In this document: in pieces, positions 1-5,830 of the stretch
How positions within the stretch are numbered: the first letter of the stretch is position 1
How the letters are laid out: every line of letters starts with the position of its first letter
Assembly: GCA_009702525.1 (NCBI GenBank)
Contig: WLHW01000059.1
Location: forward strand, 1-7,026
Length of the DNA stretch: 7,026 nucleotides
DNA from: Actinomycetota bacterium
Lineage (GTDB): Bacteria; Actinomycetota; Actinomycetes; Nanopelagicales; Nanopelagicaceae
Direction: 5' to 3'
Notes under the pieces: generated by a model
Told to the model about the DNA's origin: nothing
Seen by the model: the letters and a program-made list of their open reading frames with translations, nothing else
Database searches by the model: none
Translations under genes and position numbers: made by a program

Positions 1-1
1 C

Positions 2-772
2 AAGGCGATGCTTCAAGACATTGCAATCCTTACTGGTGCAACGGTTATCTCTGAAGAAGTTGGTCTCAAGCTTGATCAGGCCGGCCTAGAACTTTTGGGT
101 CGCGCTCGCAAGGTTGTTATCAGCAAGGAAGAGACAACGATCGTTGAAGGCGCTGGCTATGACGCACTTATCAAGGGTCGCGTTGCTCAGATCCGTTCAG
201 AGATTGAGAAGAGTGATTCAGATTATGACCGCGAGAAGTTGCAAGAGCGTCTTGCAAAGCTTGCTGGCGGTGTAGCTGTTATCAAGGCTGGTGCGGCAAC
301 TGAGGTTGAACTCAAAGAGCGAAAGCACCGTATTGAAGATGCAGTTCGTAACGCCAAAGCTGCAGTAGAAGAAGGAATCGTCGCCGGTGGTGGCGTTGCA
401 CTTCTACAAGCAGGCACTGCAGTATTTAAGAAGTTGTCATTAACTGGCGACGAAGCAACGGGTGCAAAGATTGTCGAGTTTGCAATCGAAGCTCCACTTA
501 AGCAGATCGCAATTAATGCTGGACTTGAAGGCGGAGTAGTTGTCGAGAAGGTTCGTCACTTAACGTCAGGTCACGGATTAAATGCGGCAACAGGTGAGTA
601 CGTTGACATGATTAAGGCTGGCATCATTGATCCAGCTAAGGTCACACGTTCAGCACTGCAAAATGCTGCATCAATCGCCGCACTCTTTATTACAACTGAG
701 GCGGTTATTGCCGATAAGCCAGAGAAGAATCCAGCACCAATGCCACAAGGTGGCGGAGACATGGACTTCTAA
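2..772 (+). CDS. groEL: Chaperonin GroEL (Hsp60), 3' part only
   Basis: This is the C-terminal half of the 60-kDa chaperonin, which forms a double-ring ATPase that folds proteins in the cytoplasm with GroES. The reading frame is open from base 2 (Lys-Ala before the first Met at 8), so the gene starts upstream of the window and Met-8 is internal, matching the KAMLQDIA motif near residue 285 of a roughly 545-residue protein. Seen in order, numbered from that Met: the end of the apical domain (LQDIAILTG), RVAQIRSEIE and YDREKLQERLAKLAGG (residues 58-88), the intermediate-domain hinge AVIKAGAATE, the catalytic Asp in RIEDAV (residue 111, equivalent to E. coli Asp398), VAGGGVAL, and the nucleotide-binding IIDPAKVTRSALQNAAS. 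The protein ends GGGDMDF, typical of actinobacterial GroEL2, without the Gly-Met repeat of E. coli or the His-rich tail of actinobacterial GroEL1. No frameshift is seen and all visible key residues are present. Confidence 0.98.
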   Translation, partial: KAMLQDIAILTGATVISEEVGLKLDQAGLELLGRARKVVISKEETTIVEGAGYDALIKGRVAQIRSEIEKSDSDYDREKLQERLAKLAGGVAVIKAGAATEVELKERKHRIEDAVRNAKAAVEEGIVAGGGVALLQAGTAVFKKLSLTGDEATGAKIVEFAIEAPLKQIAINAGLEGGVVVEKVRHLTSGHGLNAATGEYVDMIKAGIIDPAKVTRSALQNAASIAALFITTEAVIADKPEKNPAPMPQGGGDMDF

Positions 773-798
773 GACCGTATTTACCTAGTAGTTACGCC

Positions 799-834
799 GA
801 ACGCCGTCAGCCGATTAACAGGAGGACGGCGTTC
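799..834 (+). terminator. Hairpin after groEL, possible terminator or 5' structure of the next gene
   Basis: A perfect 10-bp inverted repeat pairs GAACGCCGTC (799-808) with GACGGCGTTC (825-834) across a 16-base loop. It begins 26 bases after the groEL stop and is followed by TGCTTT, a poor U-tract, so intrinsic termination would be modest. The loop contains a full AGGAGG (820-825, last base in the stem). The element could therefore also act on translation of the DUF3027 gene just downstream. Confidence 0.6.
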
Positions 835-845
835 TGCTTTACCCT
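815..845 (+). promoter_or_regulatory. Candidate leaderless promoter of the DUF3027 gene
   Basis: TTAACA (815-820, one mismatch to TTGACA) and TACCCT (840-845, fits the actinobacterial -10 pattern TANNNT) are separated by 19 bases. TACCCT ends 6 bases before the ATG at 852, the spacing expected when transcription starts at the A of the start codon. Leaderless mRNAs are common in actinobacteria, and this ATG has no Shine-Dalgarno sequence at a normal distance. The promoter overlaps the hairpin at 799-834. It is a match by eye and has not been tested. Confidence 0.35.
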
Positions 846-851
846 AAGCAC

Positions 852-1580
852 ATGGCCAAGAAGTCGCTAATCAAAAATCCAAAGGGTGCGCCAACTAACG
901 TTGCCCCTTTTGTTGCAACTGACCTTGCCCGCACTGCGATTATCGATGAACTACATGGCGCATCCGAAATCGGAAAATTTGTTTCCGTTGAGTTTGATGA
1001 TGAAGATCGCGTTGCAACGTATTTATTTGAAGCAAAGCTTGCAGGGTATAAAGGGTGGCGTTGGTGTGTCACCGTTGCAAAAGTTGATGCCGATGCACAA
1101 CCAACAATCTGCGATGTAGTTGTTCTTCCTGGTCCGGATGCTTTAACTGCACCAGAGTGGATTCCATATCGCGATCGAATTTTGCCTGGCGATGTTGGTG
1201 TTGGCGATATTGTTCCAAGTTCATTAGATGACACACGTTTAGTTGCGGGTGCCCAAGCGTTGCCTGCCGATGAAGAGTTAGATACTGCAATGGCGCTTGA
1301 ACTTGGTTTTGGTCGCGCACGCGTTATGTCGATTGAAGGTCGCGATCAAGCGGCTAAGCGTTGGTATGACGGTGATCGCGGACCTAAATCACCTATGGCT
1401 GAATCTGCACCAAAGCCTTGTTATTCATGTGGCTTCTTCATACCGATTGCCGGCTCACTACGCTCAACTTTTGGAGTGTGTGCCAATGCAATTTCGCCCG
1501 AAGATGCACGCGTAGTCTCAGTTGATCATGGCTGCGGCGCTCACTCGGAAGCGACCTTCAACGCTCCTCTGTTAAACTAA
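852..1580 (+). CDS. DUF3027 family protein, function unknown
   Basis: The product is a 242-residue soluble protein that I recognise as the actinobacterial DUF3027 family, whose biochemical role I do not know. Family-like blocks seen are VATDLARTA (21-29), the core YKGWRWCVTVA (66-76), VVVLPGPDALTAPEWIPY (89-106), LPGDVGVGDI (111-120) and LGFGRARVMSIEGRDQAAKRWY (151-172). The C-terminus carries CYSCGF, GVCAN and DHGCGAHSE, placing Cys190, Cys193, Cys210, His226, Cys228 and His231 as in a zinc-binding knuckle; metal binding is inference. No signal peptide or membrane segment is seen. The ATG at 852 lacks a Shine-Dalgarno sequence. Either it is leaderless (TACCCT 6 bases upstream), or translation begins at an in-frame CTG at 834, 8 bases after AGGAGG, which would add six residues. 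The next gene, encoding a cold-shock protein, follows after 59 bases on the same strand, so the two may be co-transcribed. Confidence 0.9.
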   Translation: MAKKSLIKNPKGAPTNVAPFVATDLARTAIIDELHGASEIGKFVSVEFDDEDRVATYLFEAKLAGYKGWRWCVTVAKVDADAQPTICDVVVLPGPDALTAPEWIPYRDRILPGDVGVGDIVPSSLDDTRLVAGAQALPADEELDTAMALELGFGRARVMSIEGRDQAAKRWYDGDRGPKSPMAESAPKPCYSCGFFIPIAGSLRSTFGVCANAISPEDARVVSVDHGCGAHSEATFNAPLLN

Positions 1581-1588
1581 TCACCTGC

Positions 1589-1602
1589 CCGCACCCCTGC
1601 GG
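1589..1602 (+). other. Short hairpin between the DUF3027 and cold-shock genes
   Basis: CCGCA (1589-1593) pairs with TGCGG (1598-1602) around a CCCC tetraloop, followed by CTTTATC. The stem is only 5 bp and the T-run is weak, so it may attenuate readthrough into the cold-shock gene but is not a convincing terminator. The rest of this gap holds only the ribosome binding site of the next gene. Confidence 0.3.
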
Positions 1603-1625
1603 CTTTATCAGTACACAAAATTCTT

Positions 1626-1631
1626 AAGGAG
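1626..1631 (+). promoter_or_regulatory. Strong Shine-Dalgarno sequence of the cold-shock gene
   Basis: AAGGAG lies 8 bases upstream of the ATG at 1640, which fixes that start. It contrasts with the missing or poor Shine-Dalgarno sequences of the DUF3027, DUF2530 and serC genes in this window. Confidence 0.8.
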
Positions 1632-1639
1632 CCCTCCCT

Positions 1640-2023
1640 ATGCCTACAGGCCGCGTTAAATGGTTTTCATTGGAAAAGGGTTTTGGTTTTATTGCAAATG
1701 ATGAAGGCGAAGATGTTTATTTGGCCGCATCATCACTTCCAGAAGGTGTCACTACCGTTAAGCCTGGAACTAAGCTGGAGTTCAGCGTTGCCGATAGCCG
1801 AAAAGGCCCACAAGCAATGTCAGTTCATATTGTTGATGCACCACCATCATTAGCTGAAAATTCACGCGTTAATCCAGATGATTTAGCGGCAATGATTGAA
1901 GATACGATCAAAATTTTAGATCGCGTGGGAAATGGTCTTCGCCATGGCCGACATCCATCTGGCCCAGAAGCTGAGCGCTTAGGCCGAGTACTTCGCGGTA
2001 TTGCCTCTCAACTAGAGGCTTAA
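1640..2023 (+). CDS. Cold-shock domain protein with C-terminal extension
   Basis: The product is a 127-residue cytoplasmic protein with an N-terminal cold-shock domain (about 1-67), an OB-fold that binds single-stranded RNA or DNA and acts as an RNA chaperone. It opens with GRVKWFSLEKGFGFI, giving the conserved Trp8 and an intact RNP1 (KGFGFI, 13-18). RNP2 is degenerate: the usual DVFVHFS reads DVYLAAS (25-31), so the aromatic at position 27 is kept but the His and the second Phe are both Ala. Residues about 70-127 form a predicted helical extension (PDDLAAMIEDTIKILDRV, then a basic RHGRHP segment and ERLGRVLRGIASQLEA) seen in the long actinobacterial Csp proteins and absent from the roughly 70-residue E. 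coli CspA type. Its function is unknown to me. The gene has a strong ribosome binding site and converges on the DUF2530 gene, the two stop codons sharing bases 2020-2023. Confidence 0.93.
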   Translation: MPTGRVKWFSLEKGFGFIANDEGEDVYLAASSLPEGVTTVKPGTKLEFSVADSRKGPQAMSVHIVDAPPSLAENSRVNPDDLAAMIEDTIKILDRVGNGLRHGRHPSGPEAERLGRVLRGIASQLEA

Positions 2024-2208
2024 ATTCCACTACGCCGTGCTCGGCGTATGGAGTAACGGATACCAGTTATACCTAAAACTGCGCCGAAAGCACAGGTCCA
2101 TATAATCTTTGCATCTGCATTCATTGCAAGGGCAACCACGCCTGCTATTAACCAGCAGATGGTTCCAATTGCTACTAAGGTTACAACTGAGCGAATATTT
2201 GATGACAT
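2020..2208 (-). CDS. DUF2530 family small membrane protein
   Basis: The product is a 62-residue protein with two predicted membrane helices (about 8-28 and 34-52) and a strongly basic tail, RYSIRRARRSGI, which by the positive-inside rule should be cytoplasmic. Together with the short N-terminus this gives a hairpin with both ends inside. The W-T-C-x-x-G-A-x-L-G-x-x-G-x-R-Y pattern before an Arg-rich end fits the actinobacterial DUF2530 family, whose function is unknown. The gene has no Shine-Dalgarno sequence, but TACTCT (TANNNT) ends 6 bases before the ATG, so a leaderless transcript is likely. Its start is 12 bases from the divergent MFS gene, and its stop overlaps that of the cold-shock gene. 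Confidence 0.85.
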   Translation of the reverse strand: MSSNIRSVVTLVAIGTICWLIAGVVALAMNADAKIIWTCAFGAVLGITGIRYSIRRARRSGI

Positions 2209-2214
2209 ACGAGA

Positions 2215-2220
2215 AGAGTA
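2215..2220 (-). promoter_or_regulatory. Candidate leaderless -10 box of the DUF2530 gene
   Basis: Read on the minus strand, TACTCT is followed by six bases and then the ATG at 2208. This matches the TANNNT -10 consensus at leaderless spacing. No -35 element was found at a normal distance: TTGCCA upstream is about 23 bases away, which is too far. Any -35 element would lie inside the first codons of the divergent MFS gene. Confidence 0.35.
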
Positions 2221-3498
2221 ATGCGAAATCCGATTAAAGTAGATGGCAACTGGCGCTCATTTCGTCATCGAAATTACCGCATCCTTTTTCCAGCAAATTC
2301 AATTTCAAACATAGGCAGTTGGGCCCAGCGCATCGCCCAAGACTGGCTGATTTTGGAGCTAACAAATAACAACGGTACTTATTTAGGGTTAGTCACGGCA
2401 GTGCAGTTTGCACCTGTCTTACTCTTCTCACTTCACGGCGGAGTGCTCGCCGATCGCCTTGATAAACGCAAAGTTTTAATCGCAACAAATCTAGTTGGCG
2501 GTGCAGCATCTGTAGGGCTCGGACTTTTAGTCACGTCCCATATGGTCCAGTTGTGGCATGTCTTTGTACTAGCTGCTGTACTTGGAATATCTACAGCTAT
2601 TGATGCACCTGTGCGCCAAGCCTTTACCAGCGAACTCGTTGGCAACGAAGATTTACCAAATGCAGTGAGCTTAAATTCGGCGAACTTTAATGGTGGGCGT
2701 TTAATCGGTCCTGCGGTTTCAGGCTTATTAATCGCGGCTTTTGGTACTGGACCCTCATTTCTTATTAATGGATCGTCTTATATTTTTGTAATTGTTGCGC
2801 TTATGAAATTAGATAAAAAAGATTTTTTCCATCAAGACCGACCTAAATCCCTTGGAAATATCCGTGAGGGGATTGCTTACGCTAAAGCCCGGCCAGATAT
2901 TTACGTTGTCATGATTATGGTCTTTGCCCTTGCAACCTTTGGCCTTAACTTTCAGATATTTAATGCGCTCATGGCTACGCAAGAGTTTGGTTTAGGACCA
3001 GCCAACTTTGGGCTGATGGGAACTTTTATTGCCATTGGATCACTCACCGGTGCAATTGCATCAGCACGTCTCGAACGTTTTAGGACTACGCGCTTTGTAA
3101 TGCTTGGAGGAATGGCTTTTTCAGCATCCATCATGATGCTCTCTGTCTTACCAAACTACACAATTTATATTTTATGGCTCCCAATCTGTGGACTCACCGC
3201 CCTGACCACTCTTGTTTCGGCTAACTCCATTGTGCAGATGAACACGGATCCAGCTATTCGTGGCCGTGTTATGGGGCTGTACTTATTAATCTTTATGGGT
3301 GGAACACCTTTTGGTTCACCACTCATAGGTTTAACAACTGAGCTAATCGGAATTAGATTGACGATAGTTGTATGCGGTGGAATTTCTCTTGCAGTTTCAC
3401 TCTTTGCCTGGGCTAAGTTTCGAAATAAAGTGCAAGTGCCAGAAGATATAAGTATTGATGCGGTCTTAAAGTCCAGCAATAGCAATCATAATAATTAA
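2221..3498 (+). CDS. MFS transporter, MFS_3/EntS-like, probable exporter
   Basis: The product is a 425-residue inner-membrane protein with about 12 hydrophobic segments. The N-terminus FRHRNYRILFPANSIS plus NIGSWAQRIAQDWLILELT (14-48) is the signature of the MFS_3 / enterobactin-exporter-like branch. The MFS loop 2-3 motif reads GGVLADRLDKRKVL (73-86), followed by STAIDAPVRQAFTSELVG (124-141) and NAVSLNSANFNGGRLIGPA (147-165). A central basic cytoplasmic loop lies around 197-225, and a motif-A-like RGRVMGLY at 347-354 sits in the second half. Members export drugs, siderophores or other small molecules by proton antiport; the substrate cannot be read from the sequence. The last residues (SSNSNHNN) are polar and lie opposite a hydrophobic minus-strand small ORF. 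The ribosome binding site is weak (GAGAAGAG just before the ATG). The gene is divergent from the DUF2530 gene with only 12 bases between start codons. Confidence 0.92.
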   Translation: MRNPIKVDGNWRSFRHRNYRILFPANSISNIGSWAQRIAQDWLILELTNNNGTYLGLVTAVQFAPVLLFSLHGGVLADRLDKRKVLIATNLVGGAASVGLGLLVTSHMVQLWHVFVLAAVLGISTAIDAPVRQAFTSELVGNEDLPNAVSLNSANFNGGRLIGPAVSGLLIAAFGTGPSFLINGSSYIFVIVALMKLDKKDFFHQDRPKSLGNIREGIAYAKARPDIYVVMIMVFALATFGLNFQIFNALMATQEFGLGPANFGLMGTFIAIGSLTGAIASARLERFRTTRFVMLGGMAFSASIMMLSVLPNYTIYILWLPICGLTALTTLVSANSIVQMNTDPAIRGRVMGLYLLIFMGGTPFGSPLIGLTTELIGIRLTIVVCGGISLAVSLFAWAKFRNKVQVPEDISIDAVLKSSNSNHNN

Positions 3499-3546
3499 AC
3501 CAAAGAGAACAATTAACGTTACAAGTCTGCGGGTTTTATAGCTCAT
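3466..3546 (-). CDS. Putative 26-residue single-helix membrane protein
   Basis: A small ORF begins at an ATG that overlaps the stop of the upstream MFS gene as ATGA (3546-3543). AGGAG (3556-3552, inside the last MFS codons) stands 5 bases before it. The 26 residues start MSYKTRRLV, with three basic residues in the first seven, and continue as an unbroken run of Leu, Ile, Val, Met, Ala, Phe and Gly (about 8-26, ending IMIAIAGL), enough for one membrane helix with the N-terminus inside. The last 33 bases overlap the 3' end of the convergent MFS gene. Tiny single-helix proteins such as KdpF or AcrZ bind and tune transporters, so a role with the upstream transporter is a reasonable inference. I do not recognise a family, and chance cannot be excluded for so short an ORF. 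The coupling signals are the main support. Confidence 0.5.
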   Translation of the reverse strand: MSYKTRRLVTLIVLFGLIIMIAIAGL

Positions 3547-4703
3547 ACATGCTCCTGAACTGGCTTGGATGGTATGAATTTAACGATACCAAATGCAATA
3601 GCAATAAGAACCGGCACCATGATGTAAGCACGAGAAATTCCGAAGCTATCTCCAAATACGCCTAGTAAGAACGGCGCAACAGCAATGGCGATTCCAGCGG
3701 CTAAAGAAGACCGGCCGATAGCTAAATCTGGACGTCCATCACTAAATGAAATCAAGCGAATTGAAGCTAAAGCGAACTGCATGGATACTCCTAGGCCCAC
3801 CGTAAAGAGTGATGCCAAGCTGATAAACATAATGTGCGATAACCAAAATGAGACGAAACCAACGAACTGAATAGCAATAATGGTGAGAAGTTGAGTATCT
3901 AATTTCAGGTTATGTAAGACAAGTCCGCCATACCATCGGCCGATTCCCATGCCAGTGCCGAGGGCCACAATCGCAACCGTCGATATTGCTGCAGTAGAGC
4001 CAACGCGATCGCGCAGCAAAGCCGCTGACCAAAACGATGTTGCAAACTCACTTGAAATACAGGCAACAAAACCGATCCAGGCAATCCAAAATGTGCGTGA
4101 AAGTTTTCCACTTTGAGGACCCGATTCATCGGGCACATGTACGTCATCGCTCTTATCGCGGCCAACAATAAAGAGTGCAATTGCAACTGGTAATGCGAGC
4201 AGTAAACCCAGGCGCCATAAATGAGGAAAGGCAATTGCTATGGTGCCGATTAATGCAGTTCCAGTAACAAAGCCAACGGATGCAATGCCGTTTGCCTGTG
4301 GAATGGCGACTTCAGCGGCTTTTCCATAGTGGTGAGACATCGCTGTAAGCATTGTGTTGATAATGATGGAGGTTCCAAAGCCAGTAATAAGCGTTGCTGG
4401 AAGTGTCATATATACAGGTGGGGAGGCGACAAAAATCGCCAACCCTGAAGCAAATATAAGTAGGCCGATCCACGATAAACGTTCGCGACCAAAGCGATGA
4501 ACGAGGCGTGGATTTGCATACCCTGCAGCGATAGATGCAACACCCATAGCCGTGCCATGTAAGCCTGCAATAGTGAGCGAGGTTCCTTGATCTGCACGTA
4601 GAAGTGATTGTGCGGGACCAAAGCCACCTAAGTAAAAGTTAACAATGGCGGTTTGGGTAGCAACTATCCAAAAAAAACGATCACGCTTAAAACTCTTTGG
4701 CAC
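3543..4703 (-). CDS. MFS transporter in the pdxH-serC operon
   Basis: The product is a 386-residue polytopic inner-membrane protein with about 12 hydrophobic segments in two halves, separated by a hydrophilic cytoplasmic loop (about 181-204, GRDKSDDVHVPDESGPQSGK). The loop 2-3 MFS motif is recognisable as GYANPRLVHRFGRERL (61-76), with Gly, Arg and the basic cluster kept. A second-half equivalent, GRWYGGLVLHNLKLDT, lies at 255-270. The helices contain a polar patch, MSHHYGKAAEVAIPQANG, at 122-139. The substrate is unknown; it does not resemble the MFS_3 transporter upstream in the window. The start is GTG at 4703, overlapping the serC stop by one base (TAGTG), with a GGAAGGG-like ribosome binding site in the end of serC, so translation is probably coupled. 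The position after pdxH and serC hints at transport of a serine- or vitamin B6-related compound, but that is only inference. Confidence 0.88.
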   Translation of the reverse strand: MPKSFKRDRFFWIVATQTAIVNFYLGGFGPAQSLLRADQGTSLTIAGLHGTAMGVASIAAGYANPRLVHRFGRERLSWIGLLIFASGLAIFVASPPVYMTLPATLITGFGTSIIINTMLTAMSHHYGKAAEVAIPQANGIASVGFVTGTALIGTIAIAFPHLWRLGLLLALPVAIALFIVGRDKSDDVHVPDESGPQSGKLSRTFWIAWIGFVACISSEFATSFWSAALLRDRVGSTAAISTVAIVALGTGMGIGRWYGGLVLHNLKLDTQLLTIIAIQFVGFVSFWLSHIMFISLASLFTVGLGVSMQFALASIRLISFSDGRPDLAIGRSSLAAGIAIAVAPFLLGVFGDSFGISRAYIMVPVLIAIAFGIVKFIPSKPVQEHV

Positions 4704-5821
4704 TAGAGCCCTTCCACAACATAATCAATGCATTGAGTTAGCGCTGTGACATCACTTGGATCTACCGAAGGGAACATACCTATGCGTAGTTGATTCTTGC
4801 CTAACTTTCGATAAGGCTCGGTATCTACGATTCCATTAGCACGCAGTGCTGCAGCGATTATTGTTGCATCAATTGCATCATCAAAGTTAATAGTGCCAAC
4901 TACTTTCGAGCGCATTGCAGGATCGATAACAAATGGGGTTGTGTAGCTGGTTTTTTCGGCCCATGAGTACAAAATATCCGATGATTGCGCGCTACGTCCG
5001 GCAGAAAAACTTAAGCCACCGCCAGCATTCATCCATTCGATTTGATCGGCTAACAGCATGAGGGTCACTAATGCTGGAGTGTTATAGGTTTGATCAAGTC
5101 GTGAGTTTTCAATCGCAGTAGTTAAATCAAAGAAAGCTGGAATCCATCGCCCACTTGCCTTAATTTTCTCAACTCGGGCAACGGCGGCAGGACTCATAAT
5201 GGCGATCCATAAACCACCATCAGACGCAAAAGATTTTTGAGGTGCAAAGTAATAGGTATCAAACTCTTTGGCGTCAACGACTAAGCCACCTGCAGCACTA
5301 GTTGCATCAACCAAAACCAATGCACCCTCTGTTCCCGCGGGGCGAATTATTGGCATTGAAACTCCAGTACTAGTTTCATTATGTGTGAGTGCATAAACAT
5401 CGATGCCAGCTTCAGCCACCGCTAACGGGTGCGTACCTGGTTCGGATTTAATGACGCTTGGCTCACCTAAAAATGGTGCCTCTTGTGAGGCCGATGCGAA
5501 CTTAGAAGAAAACTCACCAAAGACCAGGTGCTGTGAACGATTCTCAATTAAACCCAGTGTTGCGATATCCCAAAATGCAGTTGATCCACCGTTACCCAGA
5601 ATTACTTCATAACCATCAGGCAGATTGAACAGAGTATGTAGCCCATCTCGAACGCGCTTCACTACATTCTTGACGGGTTTTTGCCGATGCGATGTTCCAA
5701 GAATTGATGTACCTGATTCCACAAGTCCAGCCAAAGCTTCTGGACGAATCTTTGATGGACCACAACCAAACCGACCATCTCGAGGCTTAAGTGCTGACGG
5801 GATAATAATCTCTGTGCTCAT
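4703..5821 (-). CDS. serC: Phosphoserine aminotransferase, actinobacterial type
   Basis: The enzyme converts 3-phosphohydroxypyruvate plus glutamate to 3-phosphoserine plus 2-oxoglutarate, the second step of serine synthesis. It is cytoplasmic and PLP-dependent. The 372 residues fit the actinobacterial SerC subfamily, which is distinct from the E. coli type. The N-terminus KPRDGRFGCGPSKIRPEAL (12-30) is diagnostic. Further along are GTSHRQKPVKNVV (42-54), LGNGGSTAFWD (75-85) for the PLP phosphate, HNETSTGV (147-154), VDATSAAGG (171-179) with the pyridine-binding Asp172, and YFAPQKSFASDGGLW (191-205) with the Schiff-base Lys196. The C-terminal substrate domain ends NQLRIGMFPSVDPSDV and so on. 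The ATG at 5821 lies 9 bases after the pdxH stop without a clear Shine-Dalgarno sequence. Adjacency to pdxH is sensible because SerC needs PLP; in DXP-dependent bacteria SerC also makes a PLP precursor. Confidence 0.97.
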   Translation of the reverse strand: MSTEIIIPSALKPRDGRFGCGPSKIRPEALAGLVESGTSILGTSHRQKPVKNVVKRVRDGLHTLFNLPDGYEVILGNGGSTAFWDIATLGLIENRSQHLVFGEFSSKFASASQEAPFLGEPSVIKSEPGTHPLAVAEAGIDVYALTHNETSTGVSMPIIRPAGTEGALVLVDATSAAGGLVVDAKEFDTYYFAPQKSFASDGGLWIAIMSPAAVARVEKIKASGRWIPAFFDLTTAIENSRLDQTYNTPALVTLMLLADQIEWMNAGGGLSFSAGRSAQSSDILYSWAEKTSYTTPFVIDPAMRSKVVGTINFDDAIDATIIAAALRANGIVDTEPYRKLGKNQLRIGMFPSVDPSDVTALTQCIDYVVEGL

Positions 5822-5830
5822 TGGTTAAGT

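Noticed and set aside
839..1234. Minus-strand 131-codon open frame opposite the DUF3027 gene
   Set aside because: It has Ser/Thr/Ala-rich composition typical of an antisense shadow and no ribosome binding site, and the + strand frame matches a known family over its full length.
1589..1606. Rho-independent terminator between the DUF3027 and cold-shock genes
   Set aside because: The stem is only 5 bp and the following CTTTATC is not a real T-tract, so it is listed only as a short hairpin.
3499..3542. Bidirectional terminator between the convergent MFS genes
   Set aside because: No stable inverted repeat with T-tracts is visible. The stretch reads better as the coding sequence of the small minus-strand ORF.
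3905..4234. 109-codon alternative minus-strand frame inside the second MFS gene
   Set aside because: It is shifted by one frame within a clear transporter reading frame and has no motif or start signal of its own.
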